A stretch of 29,983 nt of DNA from a virus. The notes under the pieces were generated by a model that was not told the DNA's origin, made no database searches, and saw only the letters and a program-made list of their open reading frames with translations. The position numbers were made by a program, and so were the translations under genes. The stretch is from positions 1 through 29,983 of IMG/VR virus record IMGVR_UViG_3300010391_000071; one strand, 5' to 3'. Of the stretch, positions 16,309 to 24,763 are shown piece after piece (position 1 is the stretch's first letter; each line of letters begins with the position of its first letter).

Positions 16309-16416
16309 GGGCTAACCTCCTTAAGGTTAGGGTTCAGGATACTTATGCCGGGGATCCAGGGGGTTTTTCGTTGACCCCGTAGGCCCGAAATAGCTACGGT
16401 TTCTAGTGAGGACGGC
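16309..16416. promoter_or_regulatory. Divergent control region with inverted repeat
   Basis: This 108-bp spacer separates the leftward replication block from the rightward virion block and must hold start signals for at least one of them. CCGTAG (16377-16382) and CTACGG (16394-16399) form a 6-bp inverted repeat with an 11-nt spacer, a plausible operator or hairpin. TTGACC (16371-16376) could be a -35 box for the rightward genes, but the best -10 at suitable distance (TACGGT) is poor. A run of five T at 16364-16368 sits in a G-rich context. No clear sigma-70 promoter is visible for the leftward genes; a phage-specific promoter is possible. Confidence 0.45.
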
Positions 16417-18834
16417 ATGAAGAAGGTCAAGACCTCAGGAATAGCCGAGCGTGTCGGCAGGGCGGGTGCCGAAGGCGTCATGGAGGGTGTCCGCGCCCGC
16501 CTCGGCCCTATCCTTGAAGAGCAGGTTGGCCCGTTCTGGAACAGGCTACACAAGGAACTCCCTGGAACTGCCCGTGAGACTGTTCGACAGGCTGCTGAAG
16601 AGGCCAAGGACATCGGTAGCCGAGCTATCAGAGGTGTCAGCTTGCCCGCCGGCCTTGGTGCAGGAGCAGGGGCACTCACGGCTCCAGAAGGCGAACGGGG
16701 GGAAGGCGCACTTCGAGGTGCTGCGGGCGGCTTGGCTGGTAGCCTGGTCGGGGCAGCTTGGGGGCACAGTCTTCCGTCGGCAGCGGGTCGCGCGCTGACC
16801 CTCGGGGGAAGTACTCTAGGTGGCGCTGGCGCTGGGGCAACACTGAGGCACGGGAACAAGGAGAAGCCCATGAAGAACAAGTACGCTGGTGTCGTTCTCG
16901 ACGCTTACGACGACATGGGCGCAACCTTGAAGGTCAAGTTTCCCACTCTCGAGTCCCTGCCCGATATCATCAAGACTGCCGATGTACGGCCCATGGAGAA
17001 GCTGGGCAACGAGGACTTCGCACTCATCGCGCTCGACGAGGGCCACGTCCTTCGCAAGTACGCTTGCCACGACGCGGGCACCACGGCGATGTCCGTCGTC
17101 TACTTCATGGAGCATGGGGACAAGCTTCCCGAGAATGCCCAGAAGCTGGCTGCGGTCAATCTTGTCCAGGCCTGTCGGCGCTTTGACATCAGACCGCCGG
17201 ATCTCCTAGTGAAAACTGCCGGGCTTGTTCCTGAGTTGCGGAACATGATCGCAGGGGCTTTGGGGGGCGGTGTTGGGGAGGCAGCAATAAACCCAGACCT
17301 GAACCTTCGTGATCTTGGTATCTCTTTGGCAGTTGGTGCCGCGACTGGGCTGCTACCAGTCCCAGCAAACACCATGATGAGGGCTCTGGGAGGGGCCATG
17401 GTTCCTGCTGTTTCCCACGCTGCGGGAAACACCATGTCAGGAGGAGAGAAACGCTCCACTGGCACTATCGGTGGGGGTGGCGCAGTAGGCAACCCAGAGA
17501 AGGAGAGCCAGAAGCTGGCAGCAGCCAACCTCGCCCGTGCCTGCATTCGCTTCGACCTTGACCCGCCTGAAGCGCTGGTGAAGACGGCTGTCTCACCGGA
17601 GTGGGTCAAAGGGACGGTCGCACGATGGGCCCCAAAAGCTACGCGCGAAGCAATTCTGTCTGGTCCGGCAGCGTTGAGACGCCACACTACTCGACTAATG
17701 TCAGCGGCCGAGAAGCACTCTCCGCAGGCAGGCGCTAAGCACGAGGCACTGGCCCACCAGCTCCTGGGGCAGTGGGGGGTTGCGAAAAGCTACCGGCACC
17801 CAAAGGAGCTAGCGGCGGCTCGAGAGACACTGCTGGCAAGAGGTTTTGCCCCCGCCAAGGTGGCTGCGGCCCCCTCGGGTGGCGAGAGCCAGAAGCAGGC
17901 TGCAGACATCATCGCTGGCGGCAAGGCCGACAAGAAGACCAGCAGCGACTTCTCACCAAAGCAGATGGAGATGGGGAAGAAGGTCGAGAAGGAGCACACG
18001 AACAACCCACAGGTCGCGGCGGAGGTGGCCCGCGTTCACCTCGAAGAGATCCCCGACTACTATACGAGGCTCGACAAGATGGAGAACGAGGCCAAGCAGG
18101 CGAACGTGGTGGACATCACAGGCAAGCGGCCGACTCCGAAGGTCAAGGTCGCCAAAGCAAGTGGGCCTGAGGATTACGCTGTCATCCTCGATGGCAAGGG
18201 CTACTACCCCATCCACACCTGGGACCTCGTGAAGAAGGCCGAGGTCTACTACCAGGAGGAGAAGGGTCGGATGCAGCCAGAGGTCCGCAGGCAGTACGCG
18301 GTCAAGCTCGCAGACAAGGCCGCATCGATGGGCTACCCGCTAGACCCAGACGTCCTGGAAGCCGGTGCCACAAGTTGGGCCCCGAAGGGTCACTTGAAGG
18401 CGGCGGTTGAGATGCGCAAGATCGCCTGCCAGCCAGGCACTGGAGACCGCAAGTTCCTCGACGAGCTCTTCGAGAAGCGTGCCAGCATCGACCCACCCAC
18501 CTACGCCGAGGTGCTACGCCGCTTTGATGTAGAGCACGGGCTCGACAAGGGCTGGGACCACGTCATCCTAGACCCGTGGGCTTCGACCTTCGGGCTCAAC
18601 AAGACGGCTGATGTGGTGTGGGAGGACGGCGCCGATCGGGTGACCAACGACCAGCTAATGTTCCTTTCCCAGAACCATGCTGCCTTCAACCGTGACTTCA
18701 CTGAGGAGTTCCGCAAGGAGTTCCAGAAGGACCCGGTGTCCATCTTCGAGTCCCTACCTCTACCCCAGAAGCGCATCATTGCCAGGCTGGCGGCTGACTT
18801 CCCACACCAGAGTGAGATCACCCAGAGCCGCTAG
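16417..18834 (+). CDS. Probable virion protein with internal repeat and possible second start
   Basis: The product has 805 residues from ATG 16417 (GAGG upstream). Residues 1-150 are Ala/Gly-rich with glycine-zipper-like stretches (GLGAGAGAL, GGLAGSLVGAAWG, GGSTLGGAGAG). An in-frame ATG at 16870 has a perfect AAGGAG six bases before it and could start a 654-residue product (MKNKYAGVVLDAYDD). A 28-residue motif occurs twice (241-268 and 364-391), with 19 identities; a Gly-rich hydrophobic segment lies between. Later parts are charged and helical, including SGPEDYAVILDGKGYYPIHT (about 585-604). No named family is recognised. First place in the head-gene block and co-orientation with the portal gene suggest a structural or internal virion protein. 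Confidence 0.7.
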   Translation: MKKVKTSGIAERVGRAGAEGVMEGVRARLGPILEEQVGPFWNRLHKELPGTARETVRQAAEEAKDIGSRAIRGVSLPAGLGAGAGALTAPEGERGEGALRGAAGGLAGSLVGAAWGHSLPSAAGRALTLGGSTLGGAGAGATLRHGNKEKPMKNKYAGVVLDAYDDMGATLKVKFPTLESLPDIIKTADVRPMEKLGNEDFALIALDEGHVLRKYACHDAGTTAMSVVYFMEHGDKLPENAQKLAAVNLVQACRRFDIRPPDLLVKTAGLVPELRNMIAGALGGGVGEAAINPDLNLRDLGISLAVGAATGLLPVPANTMMRALGGAMVPAVSHAAGNTMSGGEKRSTGTIGGGGAVGNPEKESQKLAAANLARACIRFDLDPPEALVKTAVSPEWVKGTVARWAPKATREAILSGPAALRRHTTRLMSAAEKHSPQAGAKHEALAHQLLGQWGVAKSYRHPKELAAARETLLARGFAPAKVAAAPSGGESQKQAADIIAGGKADKKTSSDFSPKQMEMGKKVEKEHTNNPQVAAEVARVHLEEIPDYYTRLDKMENEAKQANVVDITGKRPTPKVKVAKASGPEDYAVILDGKGYYPIHTWDLVKKAEVYYQEEKGRMQPEVRRQYAVKLADKAASMGYPLDPDVLEAGATSWAPKGHLKAAVEMRKIACQPGTGDRKFLDELFEKRASIDPPTYAEVLRRFDVEHGLDKGWDHVILDPWASTFGLNKTADVVWEDGADRVTNDQLMFLSQNHAAFNRDFTEEFRKEFQKDPVSIFESLPLPQKRIIARLAADFPHQSEITQSR
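17137..17589 (+). repeat. Internal protein duplication (two copies of a 28-residue motif)
   Basis: Copy 1 is nt 17137-17220 and copy 2 is nt 17506-17589. Shared core features are QKLAA, NL, AC, RFD, PP and LVKTA, at 19 of 28 positions. Each copy ends just before a more variable segment. The copies lie 123 residues apart, with a hydrophobic Gly-rich stretch between, as if one module had been duplicated or a membrane-like segment inserted. Confidence 0.75.
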
Positions 18835-18843
18835 AGGAGCAAC

Positions 18844-19230
18844 ATGAACGCCTTAGTCTTCAGGGGCTTCATCGACGAGCTTATGAAGATTGCAGGCTTC
18901 GCGTCCGAGGTGACGTCAGAGGCGGCAAATCTAGCCAAGAGGGTCTACCAAGCCAGGAAGGGCAGCTTTGCTGGGCTCCCCACGAACACAATCAAGGAGC
19001 TCGAGCATTACATGGCCCGGCCTCAAGGGCTTCATAGTTCCACTCAGCTATCCCAGTCGGCAGTGAGCCCTGCTGCGACCCCTGAATTCCTGGCGCGTAT
19101 CAGGGCCCAGAACGCGGCTTCCCAGGTAGCTCGGGCACGACCACCTGTGACCGCACCACAGATGCCGAAGCCACCGGTAGCGAAGCCGGCTGTTGCGACG
19201 CCCAAGATGGCAATACGGAGCGCCGCATGA
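18844..19230 (+). CDS. Small Pro/Ala-rich protein with N-terminal F-x-DEL-x-KIA motif
   Basis: The product has 128 residues with GAGGAG five bases before ATG 18844. The N-terminus contains FIDELMKIAGF (residues 9-19). A similar motif occurs at the N-termini of the genes at 20090 and 24337. A helical middle follows. The C-terminal half is Pro/Ala/Lys-rich and probably disordered (RPPVTAPQMPKPPVAKPAV). No family is recognised. Its stop overlaps the next ATG as ATGA. A virion-associated role is inferred from position. Confidence 0.68.
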   Translation: MNALVFRGFIDELMKIAGFASEVTSEAANLAKRVYQARKGSFAGLPTNTIKELEHYMARPQGLHSSTQLSQSAVSPAATPEFLARIRAQNAASQVARARPPVTAPQMPKPPVAKPAVATPKMAIRSAA

Positions 19231-20105
19231 CAGAAGCTGGGTCGATGGCTAAGTGGGGTCTGGATATCTCGAAGGCCCCAGCCCCGGTGCAGGCGTCGCT
19301 GGAACCGATCATTCGGTTCTTCAGTTTCCATGACGCCCACCCAGTGGCGCTGACCCTGGTCCTGATGGAGAAGTTCGGTACTGAGTGGTTGGAGTGGGAG
19401 GCGGACACCCTCAAGCGGGAGATTCTCACTACGTTTCGGGCTACCTCCGTCAGTGAGCACAACTGGCAGAAGATTCAGGCCGTGCGAGTGCTGACTTCGA
19501 CGATGGGTTTCTGGAGCGAGTGGCACATCTTCGAGAAGATCATCCAGGCGCTGAACAACAATGTCCCGAGGTTCGATATCACCCAGCGCTGCACCATGGC
19601 TCAGCTCATGGCGGGGGTCGACATCGCGAACACCATGCGCAAGGAGACCTACGGGGACGAGATTTCCCGATACGTCGCGGCCTGCGCCCTCGATGAGGGG
19701 GTCATCTATCTGCCAGCTCCCTTGGACTTCGCCAGCGAGGTGCTGTCTGAGCCCTCCTATACCTGCAGGGTCTGCGGGAATGTCGACACGGACGATCTAG
19801 ACGGCCGATGCGACTTCTGCACGGCGAGATTCCTGGACGACCACCCCCTGAACATGAAGCCGGCCATTGGAGTCCCAGCGAGTGCTGGCACCAGCGTCGA
19901 CTACTACTTGAAGCGTGACCCCGCCCCGGTCGAGACGAGATTCCTTGAGCTCAAAGAGAAGGGGCCTGAGGCACTCAAGCTAGACGAGAACAAGACAGAA
20001 GATGTCCAGTCAGCAAAACTCATGGTAGCGTACGAGTACATGCAGCTGCGCAATCGACAACTGGCTGAACAGCTCGAGGAGCTGAAGTCGTGGGTGACCC
20101 ACTGA
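19227..20105 (+). CDS. Zinc-ribbon protein in the head-gene block
   Basis: The product has 292 residues from ATG 19227 (GGAG upstream). The first 170 residues are mostly helical and Trp-rich (EKFGTEWLEWEADTLKREIL, STMGFWSEWHIFEKIIQAL). A zinc ribbon follows: C180, C183, C195 and C198 (CRVCG to CDFC). The tail is a charged helix (AYEYMQLRNRQLAEQLEELK). No family is recognised. The position two genes upstream of the portal suggests a role in head assembly or packaging, but the sequence does not show which. Confidence 0.68.
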   Translation: MTEAGSMAKWGLDISKAPAPVQASLEPIIRFFSFHDAHPVALTLVLMEKFGTEWLEWEADTLKREILTTFRATSVSEHNWQKIQAVRVLTSTMGFWSEWHIFEKIIQALNNNVPRFDITQRCTMAQLMAGVDIANTMRKETYGDEISRYVAACALDEGVIYLPAPLDFASEVLSEPSYTCRVCGNVDTDDLDGRCDFCTARFLDDHPLNMKPAIGVPASAGTSVDYYLKRDPAPVETRFLELKEKGPEALKLDENKTEDVQSAKLMVAYEYMQLRNRQLAEQLEELKSWVTH

Positions 20106-20995
20106 GCGAACAGAGCCTGGAGTCGTTCAACAACGAGCTTCAGAAGCTGGCCCAAGGTGGGTTCTTCCGCCAGGCTGGCAAGTTCGTATTGAATAGGCTG
20201 CGCCGCCCCAAGGAGTTGGGCTTGGGTGCTCTTGGGCAAGTTGGAAGAGTCACTCGTGGGGTCTTCGAAGGCGGGGACAAGGCCCTTGGAAGGATCAGAC
20301 ACCCACTTGAAGGGCTAAGAGCGGGGTGGCGGGAGTCCTCACCAGTAAACGTGATGAAGGACAAGGCGAAAGAGCTCGGCCAGAAGCTGGAAGGGCGTGA
20401 CTTCTCGATACAGGAGGCGGCCCAGCATCTCAAATCCAAGATTCCCCCCAAACCCGCCGACCGGTCACTGTGGAGCCGGGTCAAGACAGGCCCGACTGAA
20501 GCAGAGAAGTCCTACTCTGCAGCTCAGGAATCGCACGACAAGTTCATGCAGGGCGGTGGGGAGCACCTGCTTGGCACGAAACCAGGCACGGGACGAATCA
20601 AGGCAATAGCAGAAGAGCTATCCCGCCGGGGGTGGACAGGTGCAGGCCCCAAGACGAAGTATCTTCCAGGGGGAATGAAGAGTTGGAGTGTGCTGCCGGT
20701 AGGCTTGGAGATACCGAGTATCGTAAATGCCCCCGCCCCAACTCCTACAGGAGAAGGTGGTGCGTTGGAGCAGGGTCTTGGCGCTCTTGGCGGTACGGCG
20801 GGGTTCATAGCCAGTACAGGAGTTGGCCTGGTGCCCGGCGCTGCCATGTGGTACGGGGGACAGAAGGCCGGTTCCCGACTAGGCAGGGTACTGGACCGGA
20901 TACGGGCTGGGGCCCCTTTGAGAACTGCTGTGAGTGCACCATCCCCGCAAGAAGCTGCGGAGCAGCTACAGACGATCCAGCAGCACTATGGGTGA
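20090..20995 (+). CDS. Gly-rich probable virion protein with N-terminal targeting-like motif
   Basis: The product has 301 residues with a GTG start at 20090 and GAGGAG seven bases upstream, inside the previous gene (16-bp overlap). The N-terminus has SLESFNNELQKLAQGG, matching the F-x-(D/N)-E-L-x-K-(I/L)-A motif of its neighbours. The middle is basic. Residues about 228-265 form a glycine-zipper-like hydrophobic segment (GLGALGGTAGFIASTGVGLV, then PGAAMWYGG) that could insert into a membrane. No family is recognised. Internal or ejected virion proteins of other phages often have such segments, which makes that an option here. Confidence 0.68.
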   Translation: MGDPLSEQSLESFNNELQKLAQGGFFRQAGKFVLNRLRRPKELGLGALGQVGRVTRGVFEGGDKALGRIRHPLEGLRAGWRESSPVNVMKDKAKELGQKLEGRDFSIQEAAQHLKSKIPPKPADRSLWSRVKTGPTEAEKSYSAAQESHDKFMQGGGEHLLGTKPGTGRIKAIAEELSRRGWTGAGPKTKYLPGGMKSWSVLPVGLEIPSIVNAPAPTPTGEGGALEQGLGALGGTAGFIASTGVGLVPGAAMWYGGQKAGSRLGRVLDRIRAGAPLRTAVSAPSPQEAAEQLQTIQQHYG

Positions 20996-20998
20996 TAG

Positions 20999-23900
20999 AT
21001 GATTGACGCCCTGACGTTCGGCCCTGCAGGCGGCCTGCGCTTCTCCAGGAACACTGGCCGTTCCATGACCAGTGAGGCCCTTGGGGCCATCCGCTACCCC
21101 TCGCCCTTCTTCGACATCGCGCACACGTATCTGCCGTCGTCCTTCAAGACGATGCTCAGGTGGTGCCGCTACTATTACCTGACGAACCCGATTATCAGTG
21201 CGGTCTGCTCGAAGATGGCAGAGTACCCAGTGACGGACCTCGTGTTCGACACCGAGAACGAGACCCTTCGCAAGCAGTGGGAGTACTTCTTCCACAACGT
21301 CCTCAAGTTCAAGATGTTCGAGGTCGAGGCTGGGCTCGACTACAACGTCTACGGTAACGCCCTCATCTCGATGGCCTTCCCGTTCCAGAAGCTGCTTATC
21401 TGCAAGCACTGCAACCATACGGCCCGCATCGAGAAGCAGAAGTATATCTTCCGCGAGTACAAGTTCGTGGGTGAGTGCCAGAGGTGCGGCAACCATCAGG
21501 AGTTCCAGGTCCGCGACCACTACGTCCGATCGGTCCGTGACATCCGACTGATTCGCTGGAACCCAGAGTACATCACCGTCCAGCACAATGAGGCCACGGG
21601 CGAGAGCCGGTACTACTACGTCATTCCGCCGATGCTGGCGAACGATGTGCGCATGGCGAAGCGGCACATCATCGAGCGCATCCCGCAGGTCTTCATGGAG
21701 GCACTGCGCCAGAACAAGGCGCTGCTCTTCAGTCGGGACAACATCTACCACATGAAGCGCCCCACCATCGCCCAGAAGGACAAGGGCTGGGGCATGCCGA
21801 TGATCCTGCCGGTGTTGAAGGACACCTTCTACCTGCAGGTCCTCCGCAAGGCGCAGGAGGCCATTGCCGTCGAGCACATCGTCCCTCTTCGACTGCTCTT
21901 CCCGCAGACGGCCTCACCTGATGCGAGTGTCTACTGCACGTCGCTGGACACCCTAGTCGAAACTCGAGATGGACCTCTGCCTGCGTCGGAAGTGAAGTTG
22001 GGGGACTACCTCAAGTCACGCGTGGGGAGTTGGGAGAAGGTGGAAGCAATCGCGGATCGACCTGTTCGACCCGATGAGACGACCAGAGAGTTCACGGTGG
22101 CCTCCTTGCCCGCCTTCCCGTTCACCTTGTCGGAAGAGCACCCGGTGTGGGCAGCCACCGAACACAACCCTTGGAGCTACGATGGGGTAGGAGAGCCGGA
22201 CTGGGTCGATTCCAAGGATCTGAAGGAAGGCGACTTTGTCCTCTACCCCGTGGGCAGAAAGACCTGGTCCAACCTCGACCTCGATCTTGCTGGATACGTC
22301 AAAGAGCGGGCTTACACCGAGCGGTACATCTACCGTCGCCTGAGCCTAGCCAAGGCAGAGATCTACGAGTGGCTGGAGATGAACGGCTTGCCAGAGTTCC
22401 AACGTGGCGAGCGCGAGACCTTCCTTCAAGACCACAAGTGGGACCTCCAGGATTGGGTCACTGCCCGAAGTGTTTTCACCGAGCAGGAGTCGGTTGACCG
22501 AGTGCCTCGCTACCTCCGGGTGACTGAGGAGTTGGCCTACATCATCGGGCTATACGCAGCGGAGGGCTTCTCGAATGGGGACAGTGCCTCTTTGGCGCTC
22601 AACTCCAGCGAGACCAATCTTATGGACCGGATGGACGAGGCCCTGATGTCCATTGGAATGGGCGCCCCTACTCGTCATTTCCACTCGACGGACAAGGGGG
22701 CGACTTACGCCACCAACGACGTCATCTTGGGCGAGTTCCTGAAGAACGCCTGTGGACATGGGGCGGGCCACAAGAAGCTTCCCCGGTTCATTATGGAAGC
22801 GCCTGACGGCATTGCTCTAGCTGCCTTGGAGGGCCTGTTCTCGGGGGATGGGTCCTGCACGTTCACAGAAGCCACCTCAACGGTAGGACTGGTCACCACT
22901 AGCCCGTCACTGGCTGTAGGGTCTCGGCAGCTACTTCTTTCCATGGGGTACATCCCCACTATCAGCAAGCGCGCGCCCAAAGAAGGCAGCTTCGGAATCA
23001 GCGACTCTTACGAGGTTCGCTGCAGCGGCGCGCAGGCTGAGTCGTTGGCAGGAGCGTTCGGCTGGCCAGTCGTGGGCAAGACTCGGGTGAAGAATGAATG
23101 GAGCGGCTGCGGGTTCATCCGGGACGGCTATGTCTACCTGAGGGTCAGGAAGGTCGCAGAGCGACCCGTCTCTACCGTGCGTGGCTTCCAGATGGCGGGG
23201 GACAAGTCCTTCTGTGTGGTGGGGGTGGCAACCCACAACTCGACGGTCAACCTGACCCAGTGGCGTGACAAGATCGAGCAGGAGATCGTTCGCTGGAGAC
23301 TCGACAACAACTACATCCCTCTCCTCCCCATTCCTGTAGGCCAGCAGACCCTCGGCGGCGATGGTCGTGCCCTCATGCTGGCGCAGGAGTACCGGGTGTG
23401 GTGCGAGCACATCATCTCCGGCATGGGCGTTCCCATCGAGTTCTACTTTGGCGGGATGCAGTTCTCAGGCAGCAACGTCTCGATGCGTATCCTCGAGAAC
23501 CACTTCCTTGACCAAAGGACCCAGCGTAAGCAGCTGGTCACCGACTTCATCATGCCTAACGTCTCAGCATTCATGGGCTGGGAGCCGGTGCCGTGCCACT
23601 ACAAGCGCTTCAAGATGGCTGACGACCTGCGGCGCAGTGCCCTCTACCTGCAGATGAACCAGGCTGGCAAGCTGTCCGACAAGTCCCTGATGGAAGACAT
23701 GGACTGGGATGCCGTCAAGGAGTCCGAGATCATCTCCATCGAGCAGAAGCGCGTCCTCGAGAACCAGCGTTCCCAGGCTCTCGCACAGGCAGGCATCCAG
23801 GGTGAAGCACAGCTCGTCCAGGTGAAGTACCAGATGCGCGGCCAGAAGATCATGATGGAGCAACAGGTTCCGCCCATTGCCCCGGAGGACCAGAAGATGC

Positions 23901-24340
23901 TCCAGGAGCAGGGTATGGCCGCAGCGGGGCAGCCTGGCGTGGCCAGCCCAACAGCGATGGGCGCACAGGGCAACTCCCAGATGGCGATGATGAACCGGGC
24001 AGGGGCTGTCCCACCCATGCCGTTCGCCGGCGAACAGCAGGGCCAAGAACAGGGACAGGGGTCAGCAGCGGCTGCAGGTGGGGAGTCTCCACTGGTCGCT
24101 AACCAACCAGCCCAGATGGATATCTTCACCGTGGCCAACCAGGTAGTCGGTTGGCTCAACCAGCTGCCCGAGCATGAGAAGCAGAAGGAGCTCGTGCAGA
24201 TGCAGCAGGCCAACCCACAGCTCTACTCTATGGTTCTGCAGCTGCTGCAGCAGAGCCGTGGGGCCAACAAGAACTCGGCTGCCATGCCATTGCCTGAGCA
24301 GAGGCCCCCAATGCGCGGCCCGGAGGCGTCATCGATATGA
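20999..24340 (+). CDS. Portal protein interrupted by an intein
   Basis: The precursor has 1113 residues; removing the intein (313-747) leaves 678. The N-extein reads like a portal: TNPIISAVCSKMAEYPVTDL (62-81), FEVEAGLDYNVYGNALISM, and RDNIYHMKRPTIAQKDKGWG. The C-extein continues with the portal stem region and ISGMGVPIEFYFGGMQFSGS, and ends in a Gln/Ala/Met-rich tail. Portals form the dodecameric ring at the capsid vertex through which DNA is packaged and ejected. A zinc ribbon (C135, C138, C160, C163) is inserted near residue 150, which is uncommon. Translation starts four bases after the previous stop, with a weak GGGTGA site. The next gene overlaps its stop as ATGA. Confidence 0.85.
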   Translation: MIDALTFGPAGGLRFSRNTGRSMTSEALGAIRYPSPFFDIAHTYLPSSFKTMLRWCRYYYLTNPIISAVCSKMAEYPVTDLVFDTENETLRKQWEYFFHNVLKFKMFEVEAGLDYNVYGNALISMAFPFQKLLICKHCNHTARIEKQKYIFREYKFVGECQRCGNHQEFQVRDHYVRSVRDIRLIRWNPEYITVQHNEATGESRYYYVIPPMLANDVRMAKRHIIERIPQVFMEALRQNKALLFSRDNIYHMKRPTIAQKDKGWGMPMILPVLKDTFYLQVLRKAQEAIAVEHIVPLRLLFPQTASPDASVYCTSLDTLVETRDGPLPASEVKLGDYLKSRVGSWEKVEAIADRPVRPDETTREFTVASLPAFPFTLSEEHPVWAATEHNPWSYDGVGEPDWVDSKDLKEGDFVLYPVGRKTWSNLDLDLAGYVKERAYTERYIYRRLSLAKAEIYEWLEMNGLPEFQRGERETFLQDHKWDLQDWVTARSVFTEQESVDRVPRYLRVTEELAYIIGLYAAEGFSNGDSASLALNSSETNLMDRMDEALMSIGMGAPTRHFHSTDKGATYATNDVILGEFLKNACGHGAGHKKLPRFIMEAPDGIALAALEGLFSGDGSCTFTEATSTVGLVTTSPSLAVGSRQLLLSMGYIPTISKRAPKEGSFGISDSYEVRCSGAQAESLAGAFGWPVVGKTRVKNEWSGCGFIRDGYVYLRVRKVAERPVSTVRGFQMAGDKSFCVVGVATHNSTVNLTQWRDKIEQEIVRWRLDNNYIPLLPIPVGQQTLGGDGRALMLAQEYRVWCEHIISGMGVPIEFYFGGMQFSGSNVSMRILENHFLDQRTQRKQLVTDFIMPNVSAFMGWEPVPCHYKRFKMADDLRRSALYLQMNQAGKLSDKSLMEDMDWDAVKESEIISIEQKRVLENQRSQALAQAGIQGEAQLVQVKYQMRGQKIMMEQQVPPIAPEDQKMLQEQGMAAAGQPGVASPTAMGAQGNSQMAMMNRAGAVPPMPFAGEQQGQEQGQGSAAAAGGESPLVANQPAQMDIFTVANQVVGWLNQLPEHEKQKELVQMQQANPQLYSMVLQLLQQSRGANKNSAAMPLPEQRPPMRGPEASSI
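21935..23239 (+). mobile_element. Intein in the portal gene with LAGLIDADG endonuclease
   Basis: This is a 435-residue intein (precursor residues 313-747). It starts CTSLDTLVETRDG (block A), has a TLSEEHPVWA block B (H381) and ends DKSFCVVGVATHN, followed by Ser as the first C-extein residue. LAGLIDADG helices are YIIGLYAAEG (E522) and ALEGLFSGDG (D617), each keeping an acidic residue, so the endonuclease may be active. The exteins join as ASPDASVY to STVNLTQW. Confidence 0.92.
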
Positions 24341-24756
24341 ACTCGATTCTCATCAACACCTTCTTCGACGAGCTGACGAAGATTGCTATCGAGTCAGCAG
24401 GTGTAGATCCATTCGCTGGAGACCCCCGTTTTACTGCAGAAGGCATGGCCAAAGCTAGGACAGGAACCCAGCTACAATGGGGTCAGCCACAGGCCCAGCC
24501 ACAGGCCCAGGTCAAGCCAAAACCCATTCAGTACGCACCTACCATGGTAGACCCACAAGCAAGAGTCCCACCACGACAACCAGGCTGGCAAGGTCCTCCA
24601 CGTCAGCCTGCGGCTCAAGCGGCTTCATCAGCGGGGCAGTCAGCTGGAAGGCTGAGGGGTATCCTTGGTAAGGTCACAGGTAGCCGAATGGGACGCTTCG
24701 GCCTTGGTGCGGCTGCACTAGGAGGTGCGGCAGCTCTTGGTCACAGCCTGGGATAG
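24337..24756 (+). CDS. Small protein with N-terminal F-x-DEL-x-KIA motif and Gly-rich C-terminus
   Basis: The product has 139 residues; ATG overlaps the portal stop (ATGA). The N-terminus has NTFFDELTKIAIESAG, again the shared motif. The middle is Gln/Pro-rich, with a short repeat (QPQAQPQAQ). The C-terminus (RFGLGAAALGGAAALGHSLG) is a glycine-zipper-like hydrophobic helix. It is the last gene before the terminator at 24764. No family is recognised. Its build (targeting-like motif, disordered linker, hydrophobic tail) parallels the gene at 20090. Confidence 0.68.
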   Translation: MNSILINTFFDELTKIAIESAGVDPFAGDPRFTAEGMAKARTGTQLQWGQPQAQPQAQVKPKPIQYAPTMVDPQARVPPRQPGWQGPPRQPAAQAASSAGQSAGRLRGILGKVTGSRMGRFGLGAAALGGAAALGHSLG

Positions 24757-24763
24757 CACGGCT

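Noticed and set aside
16364-16368. Run of five T in the divergent region as a terminator
   Set aside because: No stable stem immediately precedes it on the plus strand, and both flanking gene blocks point away from it.
20966-21877. A 303-residue open frame on the minus strand opposite the portal gene
   Set aside because: It is antisense to a clearly recognisable portal sequence, is rich in Leu/Val/Asp/His typical of shadow frames, and has no ribosome site or recognisable motif.
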